Source: Pseudomonas lundensis
Lineage (GTDB): Bacteria > Pseudomonadota > Gammaproteobacteria > Pseudomonadales > Pseudomonadaceae
Length of the DNA: 64,000 bases
Direction of reading: 5' to 3'
Assembly (NCBI RefSeq): GCF_001042985.1
Contig: NZ_JYKY01000003.1
Coordinates: 124,001-188,000 of the forward strand
Positions 37,612-47,157 of this stretch are shown here, piece after piece. Numbering within the stretch: the first letter of the stretch is position 1; every line of letters starts with the position of its first letter. The translations under genes and the position numbers were made by a program. A model generated the notes under the pieces. That model made no database searches, was not told the DNA's origin, and worked only from the letters and a program-made list of their open reading frames with translations.

Positions 37612-39164
37612 AGCATCTTTTCCAGACCGAAACGCTTGCTGAACCAGGCATTGAACTGGCGCCACCCATTTCCCGGCTCACGCTTCAGGGTGTGCAATTG
37701 CCCGTTGTCTTCGGTCTGCCAGACGATGTTTCCGTCCTCCAGCACCGGCTGATAACTCAAGGCGGGCGACATCCCCTGCAACGCCAGCTTCCGGGCCTGT
37801 GCCGCCAATTCAGGGCTGTCGACCAACACACCCACTTCGGTATTCCACAGCCCGGAACGGGGGTCGAAGTTGAATGAGCCAATAAAGGATTTTTGCTGAT
37901 CGAAAATCATCGCCTTGCTGTGCAGGCTCGAATCGGAACTCAGGCTGGTCTTGAACAGATGCGGGCCGCTGCCGCCTGTACTGCCCGGCTGGCGACGCAA
38001 CTCGTACAGTTTGACCCCATGCTCCAGCAGCGCTTTGCGATACGGCGCATAGCCGCCATGCACCGCGGGGACGTCAGTGGCTTCCAGCGAGTTGGTCAAT
38101 AAACGTACATCGACCCCGGCGTCGGAGCGGCCGGTCAGGTACACCAGGCCGGTTTCTCCCGGCACAAAATAGGCCGAGATCAGGATCAGTTCCTGATTTA
38201 CGCCTGCCAGATCCGGCGCCAACTGTGTTGTCAGCAACAAATGCGGGTCGGGCTCACCCTTGGACAACACCTTGCTCGGCGCATCCCACAAGGCCTGGTT
38301 CCAGGCCCAGATCAACTCTTTGCGCCAGACCGCCAGCTGCGGGTGGGTTTCATACGACGCCAACTGCTCATAAAGCGCCGGGTTGCGCCGTTGCGCCTGG
38401 CTGAGTGACGCCTCCAGCTCTTTTCGGGCCTTGGACAGCTCGCGCCGGGACAGGCGCGACGAGACAAAATCCCCGATGGGCTGGCTTAACGCGCTGTTCC
38501 AGTACTGGTCAAAACTGTGCCCGAGCTGTTCAGCGACCGGCCCGACGCTCAATAAATCAATGTCGGTGAAGTTCAGGTCGGGCTGGGCGTCGAAGTACTC
38601 ATCGCCCAGATTGCGCCCGCCCACAATGGCCACGCTGTTATCGGCCAACCACAGCTTGTTGTGCATGCGCCGATGCTGACGCGACAGGTTGAACAGCCGC
38701 CCCATGGCTCGCGTCACACCGGTGCTGCGCCCAAGCTGCAAGGGGTTGAACAGCCGGATTTGCACATTGGGGTGCGCCGCGAGCGTCGCCAGCAGTTCGT
38801 CGAGCCCGTCGCTGGCCGTGTCATCTAGCAGAATCCGCACCCGCACGCCGCGATCGGCCGCCTTCAACAACTCATCGACCAGCATCCGCGTACTCAAACC
38901 GTCATGCACGATGTAGTACTGCAAGTCGAGGCTGGTGTGCGCGTTGCGAATCAACTCGGCCCGCGCGCGAAAGGCTTCGCCACTGTTGGGAAGCAGGCGA
39001 AACCCCGAACGCCCCTGATAGGGCGCTGCCTGTTGTTCAATGGAACGCCCGAAGGAGGATTTCGCCGCCGGGATGGCCTGACTCGGCCCGCGGGGCACGT
39101 CCAACGTGGCGCAGCCTCCCAGCAAGACGCTCAGCAAAACTGCGCACAGTGATTTCAACGGCAA
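37608..39164 (-). CDS. phospholipase D family lipoprotein (ClsC/YmdC-like cardiolipin synthase)
   Basis: 518 residues with a lipoprotein signal (LLGGC, lipid Cys18). Two HKD motifs are complete: His168/Lys170/Asp175 in HNKLWLAD and His415/Lys417/Asp422 in HSKAMIFDQQ. The layout matches ClsC-type enzymes, which make cardiolipin from phosphatidylglycerol and phosphatidylethanolamine; a phosphodiesterase on another phospholipid cannot be excluded. The lipid anchor would place it at a membrane surface. It is a single gene, and its stop overlaps the MFS stop. Confidence 0.88.
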   Translation of the reverse strand: MPLKSLCAVLLSVLLGGCATLDVPRGPSQAIPAAKSSFGRSIEQQAAPYQGRSGFRLLPNSGEAFRARAELIRNAHTSLDLQYYIVHDGLSTRMLVDELLKAADRGVRVRILLDDTASDGLDELLATLAAHPNVQIRLFNPLQLGRSTGVTRAMGRLFNLSRQHRRMHNKLWLADNSVAIVGGRNLGDEYFDAQPDLNFTDIDLLSVGPVAEQLGHSFDQYWNSALSQPIGDFVSSRLSRRELSKARKELEASLSQAQRRNPALYEQLASYETHPQLAVWRKELIWAWNQALWDAPSKVLSKGEPDPHLLLTTQLAPDLAGVNQELILISAYFVPGETGLVYLTGRSDAGVDVRLLTNSLEATDVPAVHGGYAPYRKALLEHGVKLYELRRQPGSTGGSGPHLFKTSLSSDSSLHSKAMIFDQQKSFIGSFNFDPRSGLWNTEVGVLVDSPELAAQARKLALQGMSPALSYQPVLEDGNIVWQTEDNGQLHTLKREPGNGWRQFNAWFSKRFGLEKML

Positions 39165-39188
39165 GACCTCAATCCAATCATCGCAAGG

Positions 39189-40613
39189 TTAAAAGGGGTT
39201 TTCTGACAACAACTGGCTGACTGCCATGCCGACCTTGCGTACAGCGTCTTCGATCTGGGACGTAGGCTTGGCTGCGTAGTTCATTCGTAAACAGTTCCGG
39301 TACTTGCCCGAAGCCGAAAAGATGCTGCCCACCGCGATCTGAACGCCTTGCTCCAACAACACGCGATTAAGCCGCAAGGTGTCGAATGCCTCTGGCAGTT
39401 CGAGCCACAACATAAAGCTGCCTTGCGGCCGACTGGCACGAGTGCCCGGCGGAAAATAACGGCTCACCCAACCCAGCATCAGGTCGCGATTACGCTGGTA
39501 TTGCGCGCGCATCTTGCGTAAATGTGGCTCGAAATGTCCATTTTTCAAGAAATCGGCAATCGCCAGTTGCGGCTGCGGCGCAGTGGACCCGGTGCTGATG
39601 TATTTCATGTGCAGCACCCGTTCCAGATAGCGGCCGGGCGCGACCCAACCAATGCGCAAGCCCGGTGCCAACGTCTTTGAAAAAGAGCTGCAAAGCAGGA
39701 CGCGTCCTTCGTCATCGAAGGATTTAATCGTGCGCGGGCGAGGGTAGGTGTAGGCCAGTTCGCCGTAAACATCGTCCTCAATGATCGCCACATCGAAGCG
39801 CTGTGCCAATGCCACCAAAGCCCGCTTGCGGGGCTCGGGCATGATGTACCCCAAGGGGTTATTGCAACTGGGCGTGACTTGAATGGCCTTGATGGGCCAC
39901 TGTTCCAGCGCCAGCTCAAGCGCCTCCAGGCTGATACCGGTCAACGGGTCGGTGGGGATCTCCAGCGCTTTCATGCCCAACCCCTTGAGGGTCTGCATGG
40001 CGCCATGAAAGCTCGGCGAATCCACGGCCACGATATCCCCCGGCTCGCACACCGCGCGAATACTGCACGACAGCGCCTCGTGACAGCCCGTGGTGATCAC
40101 CAGTTCGTCAGGCCCTAACTGGCAGCCAGAGTCGAGCAGCAAACGCGCCAATTGCTCACGCAAGCTCAGCACGCCATACACCGTGTCGTAATACAGGCCG
40201 GGCAAGTCCTGATGGCGACTCAGTTGCGCCAGGCTACGCAGCAACGGCTTGATGGTCGGCGTGGTGACGTCAGGCATGCCGCGGCCCAACTGAATCACGT
40301 CCTTGCGCGGCACCGAGCGGACCAGCTCCAGGACTTGCTCCCACTGGGAAATTTCCACTGGCCTTTGGGCTGGCTTGCCCATCCCCGGCAACGCAGGCAG
40401 CTCACGCTCCATCGGCACGAAATACCCGGATTTGGGCCGCGGCGAGGCCAGTCCGTTGTCTTCCAGCAACCTGTATGCCTGCTGCACGGTACTCAAGCTG
40501 ACCCCATGCTCGGCGCTCAGTGCGCGCACTGAGGGCAGGCGGTCGCCCGGTCGATAAAAGCCCTGCTCGATCCGCGTACCGATCAGGTCAGCGAGGTTGA
40601 CGTAAAGGGTCAT
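39189..40613 (-). CDS. MocR family GntR regulator with aminotransferase domain
   Basis: 474 residues. A GntR winged HTH (about 1-75: GTRIEQGFYRPGDRLPSVRALSAEHGVS) is joined to a fold-type I aminotransferase domain (about 100-474). The PLP lysine is in SSFSKTLAPGLRIGWV, and the aspartate loop PSCNNPLGYIMP is present. MocR proteins use PLP as a sensing cofactor to control genes of vitamin B6, amino-sugar or amine metabolism. The ATG at 40613 gives the normal N-terminus. It is divergent from the small DUF1127 gene, a likely target of its own control region. Confidence 0.92.
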   Translation of the reverse strand: MTLYVNLADLIGTRIEQGFYRPGDRLPSVRALSAEHGVSLSTVQQAYRLLEDNGLASPRPKSGYFVPMERELPALPGMGKPAQRPVEISQWEQVLELVRSVPRKDVIQLGRGMPDVTTPTIKPLLRSLAQLSRHQDLPGLYYDTVYGVLSLREQLARLLLDSGCQLGPDELVITTGCHEALSCSIRAVCEPGDIVAVDSPSFHGAMQTLKGLGMKALEIPTDPLTGISLEALELALEQWPIKAIQVTPSCNNPLGYIMPEPRKRALVALAQRFDVAIIEDDVYGELAYTYPRPRTIKSFDDEGRVLLCSSFSKTLAPGLRIGWVAPGRYLERVLHMKYISTGSTAPQPQLAIADFLKNGHFEPHLRKMRAQYQRNRDLMLGWVSRYFPPGTRASRPQGSFMLWLELPEAFDTLRLNRVLLEQGVQIAVGSIFSASGKYRNCLRMNYAAKPTSQIEDAVRKVGMAVSQLLSENPF

Positions 40614-40794
40614 GACAGCACTCCCGGCAAGGGTTCGAACGTTAAAAACCAGTACAGATGCTGCCCATTTAAGAAATTCAGCGGCACAAAGCCGCATCTG
40701 TATGCACGCAAAAACAGTTCGGTGAATCTGTCATGGTTTCGCGATCAGGGCCATCCTTTTGACTCGTAGCCACCGAGGCAAAAGGAACCTGAAG

Positions 40795-41028
40795 ATGAAT
40801 GGTTTGAGCGATGTACGTCTGACACTGCACGGCCCGCAACTGCTAGAGGAGCGGGAGGTTTATCAACGGCCCAGCTCCCCTGCCGGTCTCAGTCGCTGGG
40901 GCCTGTTCTGGCACCGCTCACGCACCCGTCGCGTATTGCTGTCGATGGACGATCAGCAATTGCGCGACATAGGGCTGAGCCGCACCATGGCGCAACACGA
41001 AGGTTGCAAGCCGTTCTGGCGCTCGTAA
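40795..41028 (+). CDS. DUF1127 (YjiS-like) small protein
   Basis: 77 residues. The DUF1127 core is in the C-terminal half: WHRSRTRRVLLSMDDQQLRDIGLSRTMA. Members of this family are small basic proteins sometimes linked to nitrogen/phosphate or RNA control, but their roles are mostly unknown. An AAAGGA SD lies ten bases before the ATG. It is divergent from the MocR gene and convergent with the FAD oxidase. Confidence 0.85.
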   Translation: MNGLSDVRLTLHGPQLLEEREVYQRPSSPAGLSRWGLFWHRSRTRRVLLSMDDQQLRDIGLSRTMAQHEGCKPFWRS

Positions 41029-41037
41029 CGCCGGGGC

Positions 41038-42339
41038 TTAACGCAGCTCTTTGAGACGGTGCCACAACATCCCGAGTGCGAGCAGTGGAGAACGCAAGTA
41101 TTTGCCACCCGGGAAGGTAATGTGCGGCACCTTGGCGAACAGGTCGAAGCCATCGCTGTGTTGTCCGCTGATGGCTTCGGCCAGCAGCTTGCCCGCCAAA
41201 TGCGTGGCGTTCACGCCATGCCCGGAATACGCCTGAGCAAAGTACACGTTCGGCTGATCTGGCAAGCGGCCGATCTGCGGCAAACGGTTCGCGCCAATCC
41301 CAATCATGCCGCCCCACTGGTAATCGATGCGGACGTCTTTCAGATGCGGGAACACCTCCAGCATTTTCGGGCGCATGTAGGCCGCGATGTCCTGTGGGTC
41401 GCGTCCTGAATAGTGGCAGGCACCGCCGAACAGCAGGCGTCGGTCGGCGGACAGACGGTAGTAGTCCAGGGCCACGCGCTGATCGCAGACCGCCATGTTC
41501 TGCGGCAACAACGCGTGGGCCTGCGCTTCGCTCAGCGGCTCGGTGGCAATGATGTAACTGCCTGCGGGCAGCACCTTGCCGCTCAATTGCGGGTTGAGGT
41601 CTTTCAGGTAAGCGTTGCAGCCCAACACCAGGCTCTTGGCACGCACGGTCCCCCGGGCTGTGTGGACCCGCACTTCGGGGCCGTAATCAATGCGCGTCAC
41701 CGCTGAATGCTCAAACAGTTGTACACCTGATTGCACGGCGGCGGCCGCTTCACCCAAAGCCAGATTGAGCGGGTGCAGGTGGCCAGACCCCATGTCAATC
41801 AACCCGCCCACATAACGGTCAGACCCGACCACGCTACGCACTTCATGGGCTTGGAGCAGACGGGTTTCATGGCGATAACCCAGCGCGCGCAACGCTTCAG
41901 CCTCTTCGGCAAAACCTTCAAGGTCGCGCGGCTTATTGGCGAGGTCGCAGTACCCCCAGGTCAGGTCGCAAGCGATATTGAACCGCTCCACCCGCTGGCG
42001 AACGATTTCCACCGCCTCAAGGCCCATTAGCTTCATCTGGCGCACGCCGTCTTTGCCGATGATGCCTTCAAACTGCTCAAGGCCATGGCCTACGCCGCGA
42101 ATCAGCTGCCCGCCGTTGCGACCACTGGCGCCCCAGCCGATCTTGTGTGCTTCGAGCACGATCACGCTCATGCCGCGCTCGGCCAGCTCCAGCGCCGTGT
42201 TCAGCCCCGAAAAACCCCCGCCCACCACGCACACATCCGCCACATACTCACCTTGCAGCACCGGATGGTCGGGCTGCGGCAAGCTGCTGGCGGCGTAATA
42301 AGAAGCGGTGTGCTGGCTGCGCTGAACAGGGGCGTTCAT
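41038..42339 (-). CDS. FAD-dependent amine oxidoreductase (PauB/PuuB-like)
   Basis: 433 residues of the DAO family. The FAD-binding VVGGGFSGLNTALELAERG is near residues 37-55, and GWGASGRNGGQLIRG follows, typical of gamma-glutamylputrescine oxidases. The C-terminus (FAQAYSGHGVNATHLAGKLLAEAI) completes the FAD fold. PuuB/PauB enzymes oxidise gamma-glutamylated polyamines to aldehydes, which KauB (34827) would then oxidise. This copy resembles P. aeruginosa PauB4 by context; the exact substrate is unproven. The ATG at 42339 was chosen; 15 further in-frame codons are rejected. Confidence 0.9.
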   Translation of the reverse strand: MNAPVQRSQHTASYYAASSLPQPDHPVLQGEYVADVCVVGGGFSGLNTALELAERGMSVIVLEAHKIGWGASGRNGGQLIRGVGHGLEQFEGIIGKDGVRQMKLMGLEAVEIVRQRVERFNIACDLTWGYCDLANKPRDLEGFAEEAEALRALGYRHETRLLQAHEVRSVVGSDRYVGGLIDMGSGHLHPLNLALGEAAAAVQSGVQLFEHSAVTRIDYGPEVRVHTARGTVRAKSLVLGCNAYLKDLNPQLSGKVLPAGSYIIATEPLSEAQAHALLPQNMAVCDQRVALDYYRLSADRRLLFGGACHYSGRDPQDIAAYMRPKMLEVFPHLKDVRIDYQWGGMIGIGANRLPQIGRLPDQPNVYFAQAYSGHGVNATHLAGKLLAEAISGQHSDGFDLFAKVPHITFPGGKYLRSPLLALGMLWHRLKELR

Positions 42340-42486
42340 GTGCGGGATCCTGATTATTTGTGTTTGGAAAATTTGACGGAGCATAAGCCGTGCCCTTCCC
42401 GTGGGGCAAGAACAGCTGGACGGCGCTGTCTAGGGCAGGGGTTTTCAGGCAGACTCTGTGGCCTTTTCAACATCGGTACGCGCTGA

Positions 42487-42840
42487 ATGAGCTGTAACAG
42501 TCACAAAATCCGCTTTCTCAGGCAGCAAATCCCGTCGTTCGAATGCGTACCGGGTTGCCACGACTGCTGCGGGCCCGTGACCACCTCGTCCGAAGAAATG
42601 GCGCGTCTGCCGCGCAAAACAGCGGCCGAACAGGCGGCGGCCATGGACGAGCTCAATTGCGTACACCTGGGGCCGAACGGTTGCACGGTGTATGAAGAGC
42701 GCCCGTTGATCTGCCGCCTGTTCGGCACCACCCCGACATTGCCGTGCCCCAATGGCCGACGCCCTGTGGAGATGATTCATCCGAGCGCCGAAAAGCTGGT
42801 GCACGAATACATCGCCACCACCCGGCAAGTGCTGGTCTGA
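42487..42840 (+). CDS. YkgJ family Cys-cluster (zinc/iron-chelating) protein
   Basis: 117 residues with a cysteine cluster: Cys20, Cys24, Cys27, Cys28 (FECVPGCHDCCGP) and Cys later in LNCVHLGPNGC and LICRLFG, the YkgJ/CxxCx(n)CC arrangement. Function is unknown; the family is thought to bind zinc or iron. The start is ATG at 42487, without a strong SD. It is convergent with dadR. Confidence 0.85.
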   Translation: MSCNSHKIRFLRQQIPSFECVPGCHDCCGPVTTSSEEMARLPRKTAAEQAAAMDELNCVHLGPNGCTVYEERPLICRLFGTTPTLPCPNGRRPVEMIHPSAEKLVHEYIATTRQVLV

Positions 42841-42864
42841 ACGCTCGCGGCAGCACCCTCAGGT

Positions 42865-43353
42865 TCAATCTGGGATCGGCAGGTTCAGGCTTTCTTTGAC
42901 TTCTTCCATCACGATGTAACTTTTGGATTCGCGTACGTGGGGCAGTTTCAACAGAATGTCCCCCAGCAACTTGCGATAAGACGCCATCTCGCTGATGCGC
43001 GCTTTCACCAGATAGTCAAAATCCCCTGACACCAGATGGCACTCAAGCACATGGGGAAGTTTCAGCACGGCACGTCGGAACTCATCAAAGGTGTCGCCTG
43101 ACTTGTAGTCGAGGCTGATCTCAACGAACACGAGCAAACTGCCCTGCAAATGCTGCGGGTTGAGCCGGGCGTTGTAACCCATGATGATCCCTTCGCGCTC
43201 CAGCCTGCGCACCCGCTCGGTACACGGCGTGGTCGACAGCCCGACCTTCTCCCCCAGTTCAGTAAACGAGATGCGGCCGTCGGCCTGCAAAATGCGCAAA
43301 ATATTGCGATCGATCTTGTCCAGTTCACGCTTTGTTTGGTGATTTGTGCGCAT
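42865..43353 (-). CDS. dadR: Lrp/AsnC family regulator DadR
   Basis: 162-residue Lrp-type protein: N-terminal HTH (LDKIDRNILRILQADGRISFTELGEKVGLSTTPCTERVRRLE) and a C-terminal RAM ligand domain. It is divergent from dadA, the usual position of DadR, which in P. aeruginosa activates dadAX in response to alanine. GGAGA lies before the ATG. An alternative upstream in-frame start would add 16 residues without homology. Confidence 0.93.
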   Translation of the reverse strand: MRTNHQTKRELDKIDRNILRILQADGRISFTELGEKVGLSTTPCTERVRRLEREGIIMGYNARLNPQHLQGSLLVFVEISLDYKSGDTFDEFRRAVLKLPHVLECHLVSGDFDYLVKARISEMASYRKLLGDILLKLPHVRESKSYIVMEEVKESLNLPIPD

Positions 43354-43509
43354 AGGAGAATCTCCTTTGTCAAAAGCGTTTAAGCCGAGAATTGTCGCCA
43401 AATATAGCCATTTATACAGTGAATTCCACTAGCCAATGGTTCATATACTGCGCCCATCTTCGCTTTGAACAATAAACGTCTGCGGCTGGCCGCGATGAGG
43501 GATATAAAT

Positions 43510-44811
43510 ATGCGAGTTATGGTATTGGGTGGCGGCGTCATTGGTACTGCCAGCGCCTATTATCTGGCCCGAGCCGGCTTTGAAGTGGTCGTGATCGACC
43601 GTCAGCCCGCCGTTGCAATGGAAACCAGCTTTGCCAACGCAGGCCAGGTTTCACCCGGTTATGCCTCACCGTGGGCTGCACCGGGCGTGCCGCTCAAAGC
43701 CATGAAATGGCTGCTCGAACGCCACGCGCCTTTGGCCATCAAAGCCACCGCCAATATCGATCAATACCTGTGGATGGCGCAGATGCTGCGCAACTGCACC
43801 GCCAGCCGTTATGCCGTGAACAAAGAGCGCATGGTGCGTCTGTCCGAGTACAGCCGCGACTGCCTGGATGAACTGCGCGCCGAAACCGGCATTGCCTACG
43901 AGGCTCGCAACCTGGGTACGACTCAACTGTTCCGCACCCAGGCGCAGCTCGATGGCGCCGCCAAAGACATCGCCGTCCTCAAAGAATCAGGCGTTCCTTA
44001 CGAACTGCTCGACCGCGACGGCATTGCCCGCGTCGAACCTGCACTGGCCAGCGTCACCGACATTCTGGCCGGGGCTTTGCGCTTGCCGAATGACCAGACG
44101 GGCGACTGTCAGATGTTCACCACCCGCCTGGCAGAAATGGCGAAGAACCTGGGCGTGGAATTCCGCTTCGGCCAGGACATTCAGCGTCTGGACTACGCGG
44201 GCGACCGCATCAACGGTGTGATGATCGACGGCAAGCTCGAAACGGCCGACCGTTACGTGCTGGCGCTGGGCAGCTACTCGCCGCAACTGCTCAAGCCGCT
44301 GGGCATCAAGGCCCCGGTTTACCCGCTCAAGGGTTACTCGTTGACCATTCCGATCACCCACCCGGACATGGCCCCGACCTCGACGATTCTCGACGAGACC
44401 TACAAGGTCGCGATCACCCGTTTCGACAACCGCATTCGCGTCGGCGGCATGGCCGAGATTGCCGGTTTTGACCTCTCGCTTAATCCGCGTCGGCGCGAAA
44501 CCCTGGAGATGATCGTCAACGACCTTTATCCTCGCGGCGGTGACTTGAGCCAGGCCAGTTTCTGGACCGGCTTGCGTCCCACCACGCCAGACGGCACGCC
44601 GATTGTCGGTGCGACCCCGTTCAAGAACCTGTTCCTGAACACCGGCCACGGCACACTCGGCTGGACCATGGCGTGCGGCTCCGGTCGTTACCTGGCTGAT
44701 GTGATGGCCAAGAAAACGCCACAAATCAGCACCGAAGGCCTCGATATTTCGCGTTACGGCAACCACCAGGAGACTGCTAAACATGGCAATCCAGCGCCAG
44801 CTCACCAATGA
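43510..44811 (+). CDS. dadA: D-amino acid dehydrogenase small subunit
   Basis: 433 residues. FAD-binding GGGVIG at residues 7-12. It oxidatively deaminates D-alanine and other D-amino acids, delivering electrons to the respiratory chain. Family segments [20 protein letters not shown] and the C-terminal [20 protein letters not shown] are intact. The ATG at 43510 follows GAGGGA. Its 3' end overlaps the next RidA-family gene by 29 bases, indicating tight translational coupling; alr follows after a terminator, giving a dadA-ridA-dadX unit. Confidence 0.96.
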   Translation: MRVMVLGGGVIGTASAYYLARAGFEVVVIDRQPAVAMETSFANAGQVSPGYASPWAAPGVPLKAMKWLLERHAPLAIKATANIDQYLWMAQMLRNCTASRYAVNKERMVRLSEYSRDCLDELRAETGIAYEARNLGTTQLFRTQAQLDGAAKDIAVLKESGVPYELLDRDGIARVEPALASVTDILAGALRLPNDQTGDCQMFTTRLAEMAKNLGVEFRFGQDIQRLDYAGDRINGVMIDGKLETADRYVLALGSYSPQLLKPLGIKAPVYPLKGYSLTIPITHPDMAPTSTILDETYKVAITRFDNRIRVGGMAEIAGFDLSLNPRRRETLEMIVNDLYPRGGDLSQASFWTGLRPTTPDGTPIVGATPFKNLFLNTGHGTLGWTMACGSGRYLADVMAKKTPQISTEGLDISRYGNHQETAKHGNPAPAHQ

Positions 44812-45136
44812 CCGCATGAGCCAGATCGTCGTCCACAACGGGACGGTGTACCTGTCCGGTCAAGTCGGCGATGACATGAATGCGGGTGTCGAGCAGCAGA
44901 CCCGTGAAACGCTGGTTAACATCGAGCGCCTGCTGGATTTGGCTGGCACCGACAAGCATCACATCCTGTCGGTGACCATCTACCTCAAGGACATCGATGC
45001 TGATTTTGCCGGCATGAACCGTGTGTGGGACCAATGGCTGCCCAACGGTGTGCAACCGGCCCGTGCCACCGTTGAAGCCAAGCTGTGCGAACCCGAAATT
45101 CTGGTTGAGCTGTCAGTGATTGCAGCTCTGCCTTAA
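44783..45136 (+). CDS. RidA family protein in the dad operon
   Basis: 117-residue YjgF-type deaminase, distinct from the ridA near spoT. The catalytic Arg is in [20 protein letters not shown], and the family segments VYLSGQVG and [10 protein letters not shown] are present. Its placement inside dadA-alr fits removal of 2-aminoacrylate or imine products of D-amino-acid oxidation, a role known for RidA proteins next to PLP or amino-acid oxidising enzymes. Confidence 0.93.
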   Translation: MAIQRQLTNDRMSQIVVHNGTVYLSGQVGDDMNAGVEQQTRETLVNIERLLDLAGTDKHHILSVTIYLKDIDADFAGMNRVWDQWLPNGVQPARATVEAKLCEPEILVELSVIAALP

Positions 45137-45166
45137 CTGTTCTGCTCCGTGTAACAGTCCCTCTTG

Positions 45167-45209
45167 CGGCGCAGCTCGCAGTTAACGCTGCGGGTAGCGC
45201 CGTTTTTTT
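45167..45209 (+). terminator. rho-independent terminator between ridA and alr
   Basis: Stem CGGCGC....CGCAG / CTGCG....GCGCCG with internal loop, followed by a run of seven T. It sits between the RidA gene and alr and could separate or attenuate expression of alr. Confidence 0.75.
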
Positions 45210-45234
45210 ATTCATTAGCCGTTAGAAGCCCGCC

Positions 45235-46311
45235 ATGCGCCCAGCCCGTGCCCTGATCGACCTTCAAGCCCTGCGTCATAACTACCAATTGGCCCGCGAA
45301 GTGACGGGGGCCAAAGCCCTCGCCGTGATCAAGGCCGATGCCTACGGCCATGGCGCCGTACGCTGCGCCCAGGCGCTGGAGGGCGAAGCGGATGGCTTCG
45401 CTGTCGCCTGCATTGAAGAAGCCCTGGAACTGCGCGAGGCGGGCATCCGTGCCCCGATCCTGCTGCTGGAGGGTTTTTTCACCGCCCAGGATGAACTGCC
45501 GCTGATCGTCGAGCACGACCTGTGGTGCGTGGTGCACTCGCTGTGGCAACTCGATGACATCCTCGCCAGCACGCTCGCCAGACCGATTCACGTCTGGCTC
45601 AAGCTTGACACCGGCATGCATCGCGTCGGGCTGCATCCGGCGGACTTTCAGGCGGCTTACCAACGCCTGCTCGCCAGCCCCAACGTTGCGAAGGTGGTGT
45701 TGATGAGCCACTTCTCCCGGGCAGACGAACTGGGATGCGGCCGCAGCGAAGAACAGGTGGCGGTGTTCGAAGCGGCCCGCGCTCAATTGAACGCTGAAGT
45801 GAGCCTGCGCAATTCGCCCGCGGTGCTTGGCTGGCCGAGTGTGCCCAGCGACTGGGTACGCCCTGGCCTGATGCTGTATGGAAGCACCCCGTTCGAAGAA
45901 GCCCATGCGCTGGCTGAACGTTTGCAGCCGGTGATGACACTGGAGTCCAAGGTCATTTGCGTGCGTGAATTGCCTGCCGGCGAACCGGTGGGCTATGGCG
46001 CCCGCTTCATCACCGACCGCCCCATGCGCATTGGCGTTGTGGCCATGGGCTACGCCGACGGTTATCCCCGCCACGCCCCCACGGGCACGCCGGTTTGGGT
46101 GGGCGGGCAACGCAGCCAATTGCTGGGGCGCGTGTCGATGGACATGCTGTGCATCGACCTGACGGATGTGCCAGAGGCGGGTCTGGGGTCTACCGTTGAA
46201 CTGTGGGGTAAACACATCCTTGCCAGTGAAGTGGCGGCACATGCTGAAACCATTCCTTACCAGATTTTTTGCAACCTCAAACGTGTGCCACGCCTCTATT
46301 CCGGGAGCTGA
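45235..46311 (+). CDS. dadX: alanine racemase (catabolic, DadX)
   Basis: 358-residue PLP-dependent racemase. The PLP lysine is Lys33 in [10 protein letters not shown], and the second catalytic Tyr is in GYGARFIT. It interconverts L- and D-alanine; next to dadA it would be the catabolic enzyme that feeds D-alanine to DadA, while the biosynthetic alr is usually elsewhere. It has its own likely promoter after the 45167 terminator. Confidence 0.95.
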   Translation: MRPARALIDLQALRHNYQLAREVTGAKALAVIKADAYGHGAVRCAQALEGEADGFAVACIEEALELREAGIRAPILLLEGFFTAQDELPLIVEHDLWCVVHSLWQLDDILASTLARPIHVWLKLDTGMHRVGLHPADFQAAYQRLLASPNVAKVVLMSHFSRADELGCGRSEEQVAVFEAARAQLNAEVSLRNSPAVLGWPSVPSDWVRPGLMLYGSTPFEEAHALAERLQPVMTLESKVICVRELPAGEPVGYGARFITDRPMRIGVVAMGYADGYPRHAPTGTPVWVGGQRSQLLGRVSMDMLCIDLTDVPEAGLGSTVELWGKHILASEVAAHAETIPYQIFCNLKRVPRLYSGS

Positions 46312-46438
46312 TGGCAGACCGTCCAAATAAGGAGCCAAACGGTTGCGCAGGTTTGAAGTCGAAGTGTTGTAAATACTGAACGCTATCGCCATGATGGCGC
46401 CCATTCGACCTAAATCTGAACCCCAGGAGGCTCCCGCA

Positions 46439-46987
46439 TTGGACGTCGGTGAACGACTGCAATCCATCCGCAAACTGAAAGGGCTATCTCAGCGTGAACT
46501 CGCCAAACGGGCGGGGGTCACCAATAGCACCATTTCAATGATCGAAAAGAACAGTGTCAGCCCTTCGATCAGTTCGTTGAGAAAAGTGCTGAGCGGCATC
46601 CCGATGTCGATGGTCGAGTTCTTTTCCGAAGAAATCCTTCAAGAAACACCGACTCAGATTGTCTATAAAGCCAATGAGCTGATCGACATTTCCGACGGTG
46701 CCGTGACCATGAAACTGGTCGGCCGCGCGCACCCTAGCCGGGCCATTGCCTTCCTGAACGAAATTTACCCACCGGGCGCCGACACCGGCGACGAAATGCT
46801 GACCCACGACGGTGAAGAAACCGGCATTTTGCTCGAAGGTCGTCTTGAATTGACCGTAGGTCTTGAGACGTTCGTGCTGGAGGCGGGTGACAGCTACTAT
46901 TTCGAGAGCTCGAAGCCGCATCGTTTTCGCAATCCGTTCGACGTCGCAGCGCGACTAATCAGCGCAGCGACCCCGGCGAACTTCTAA
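46439..46987 (+). CDS. pauR: polyamine-responsive transcriptional repressor PauR
   Basis: 182 residues: an N-terminal HTH_XRE (GERLQSIRKLKGLSQRELAKRAGVTNSTISMIEKNSVSPS) joined to a C-terminal cupin sensor domain (about 115-182). It is the PuuR/PauR type that represses polyamine catabolism genes. The start is a TTG at 46439: a perfect AGGAGG lies eight bases before it, and the resulting MDVGERL N-terminus matches the known protein, whereas ATG codons 16-17 codons upstream have no SD. Nearby kauB and the PauB-like gene are likely targets. Confidence 0.9.
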   Translation: MDVGERLQSIRKLKGLSQRELAKRAGVTNSTISMIEKNSVSPSISSLRKVLSGIPMSMVEFFSEEILQETPTQIVYKANELIDISDGAVTMKLVGRAHPSRAIAFLNEIYPPGADTGDEMLTHDGEETGILLEGRLELTVGLETFVLEAGDSYYFESSKPHRFRNPFDVAARLISAATPANF

Positions 46988-47157
46988 GAAAAGAGGCGCC
47001 CTGCAGGCCCTGCAGAGGCGGCCCACGTTGCATTTCGCCACTTATAAGACCCCTTCTACTTTAGGGTTGTTTCAGAGTGGCGGGCTAACCGTTATACTTT
47101 CGCCCGCCCGCGAAACCGTGGTTGTGGGCGTGACTAGCCACCATTGAGGGTGAACGC

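Noticed and set aside
43346..43366. AGGAGA/TCTCCT inverted repeat at the dadR ribosome-binding site
   Set aside because: The one-base centre cannot form a hairpin, and it is probably just the SD sequence by chance.
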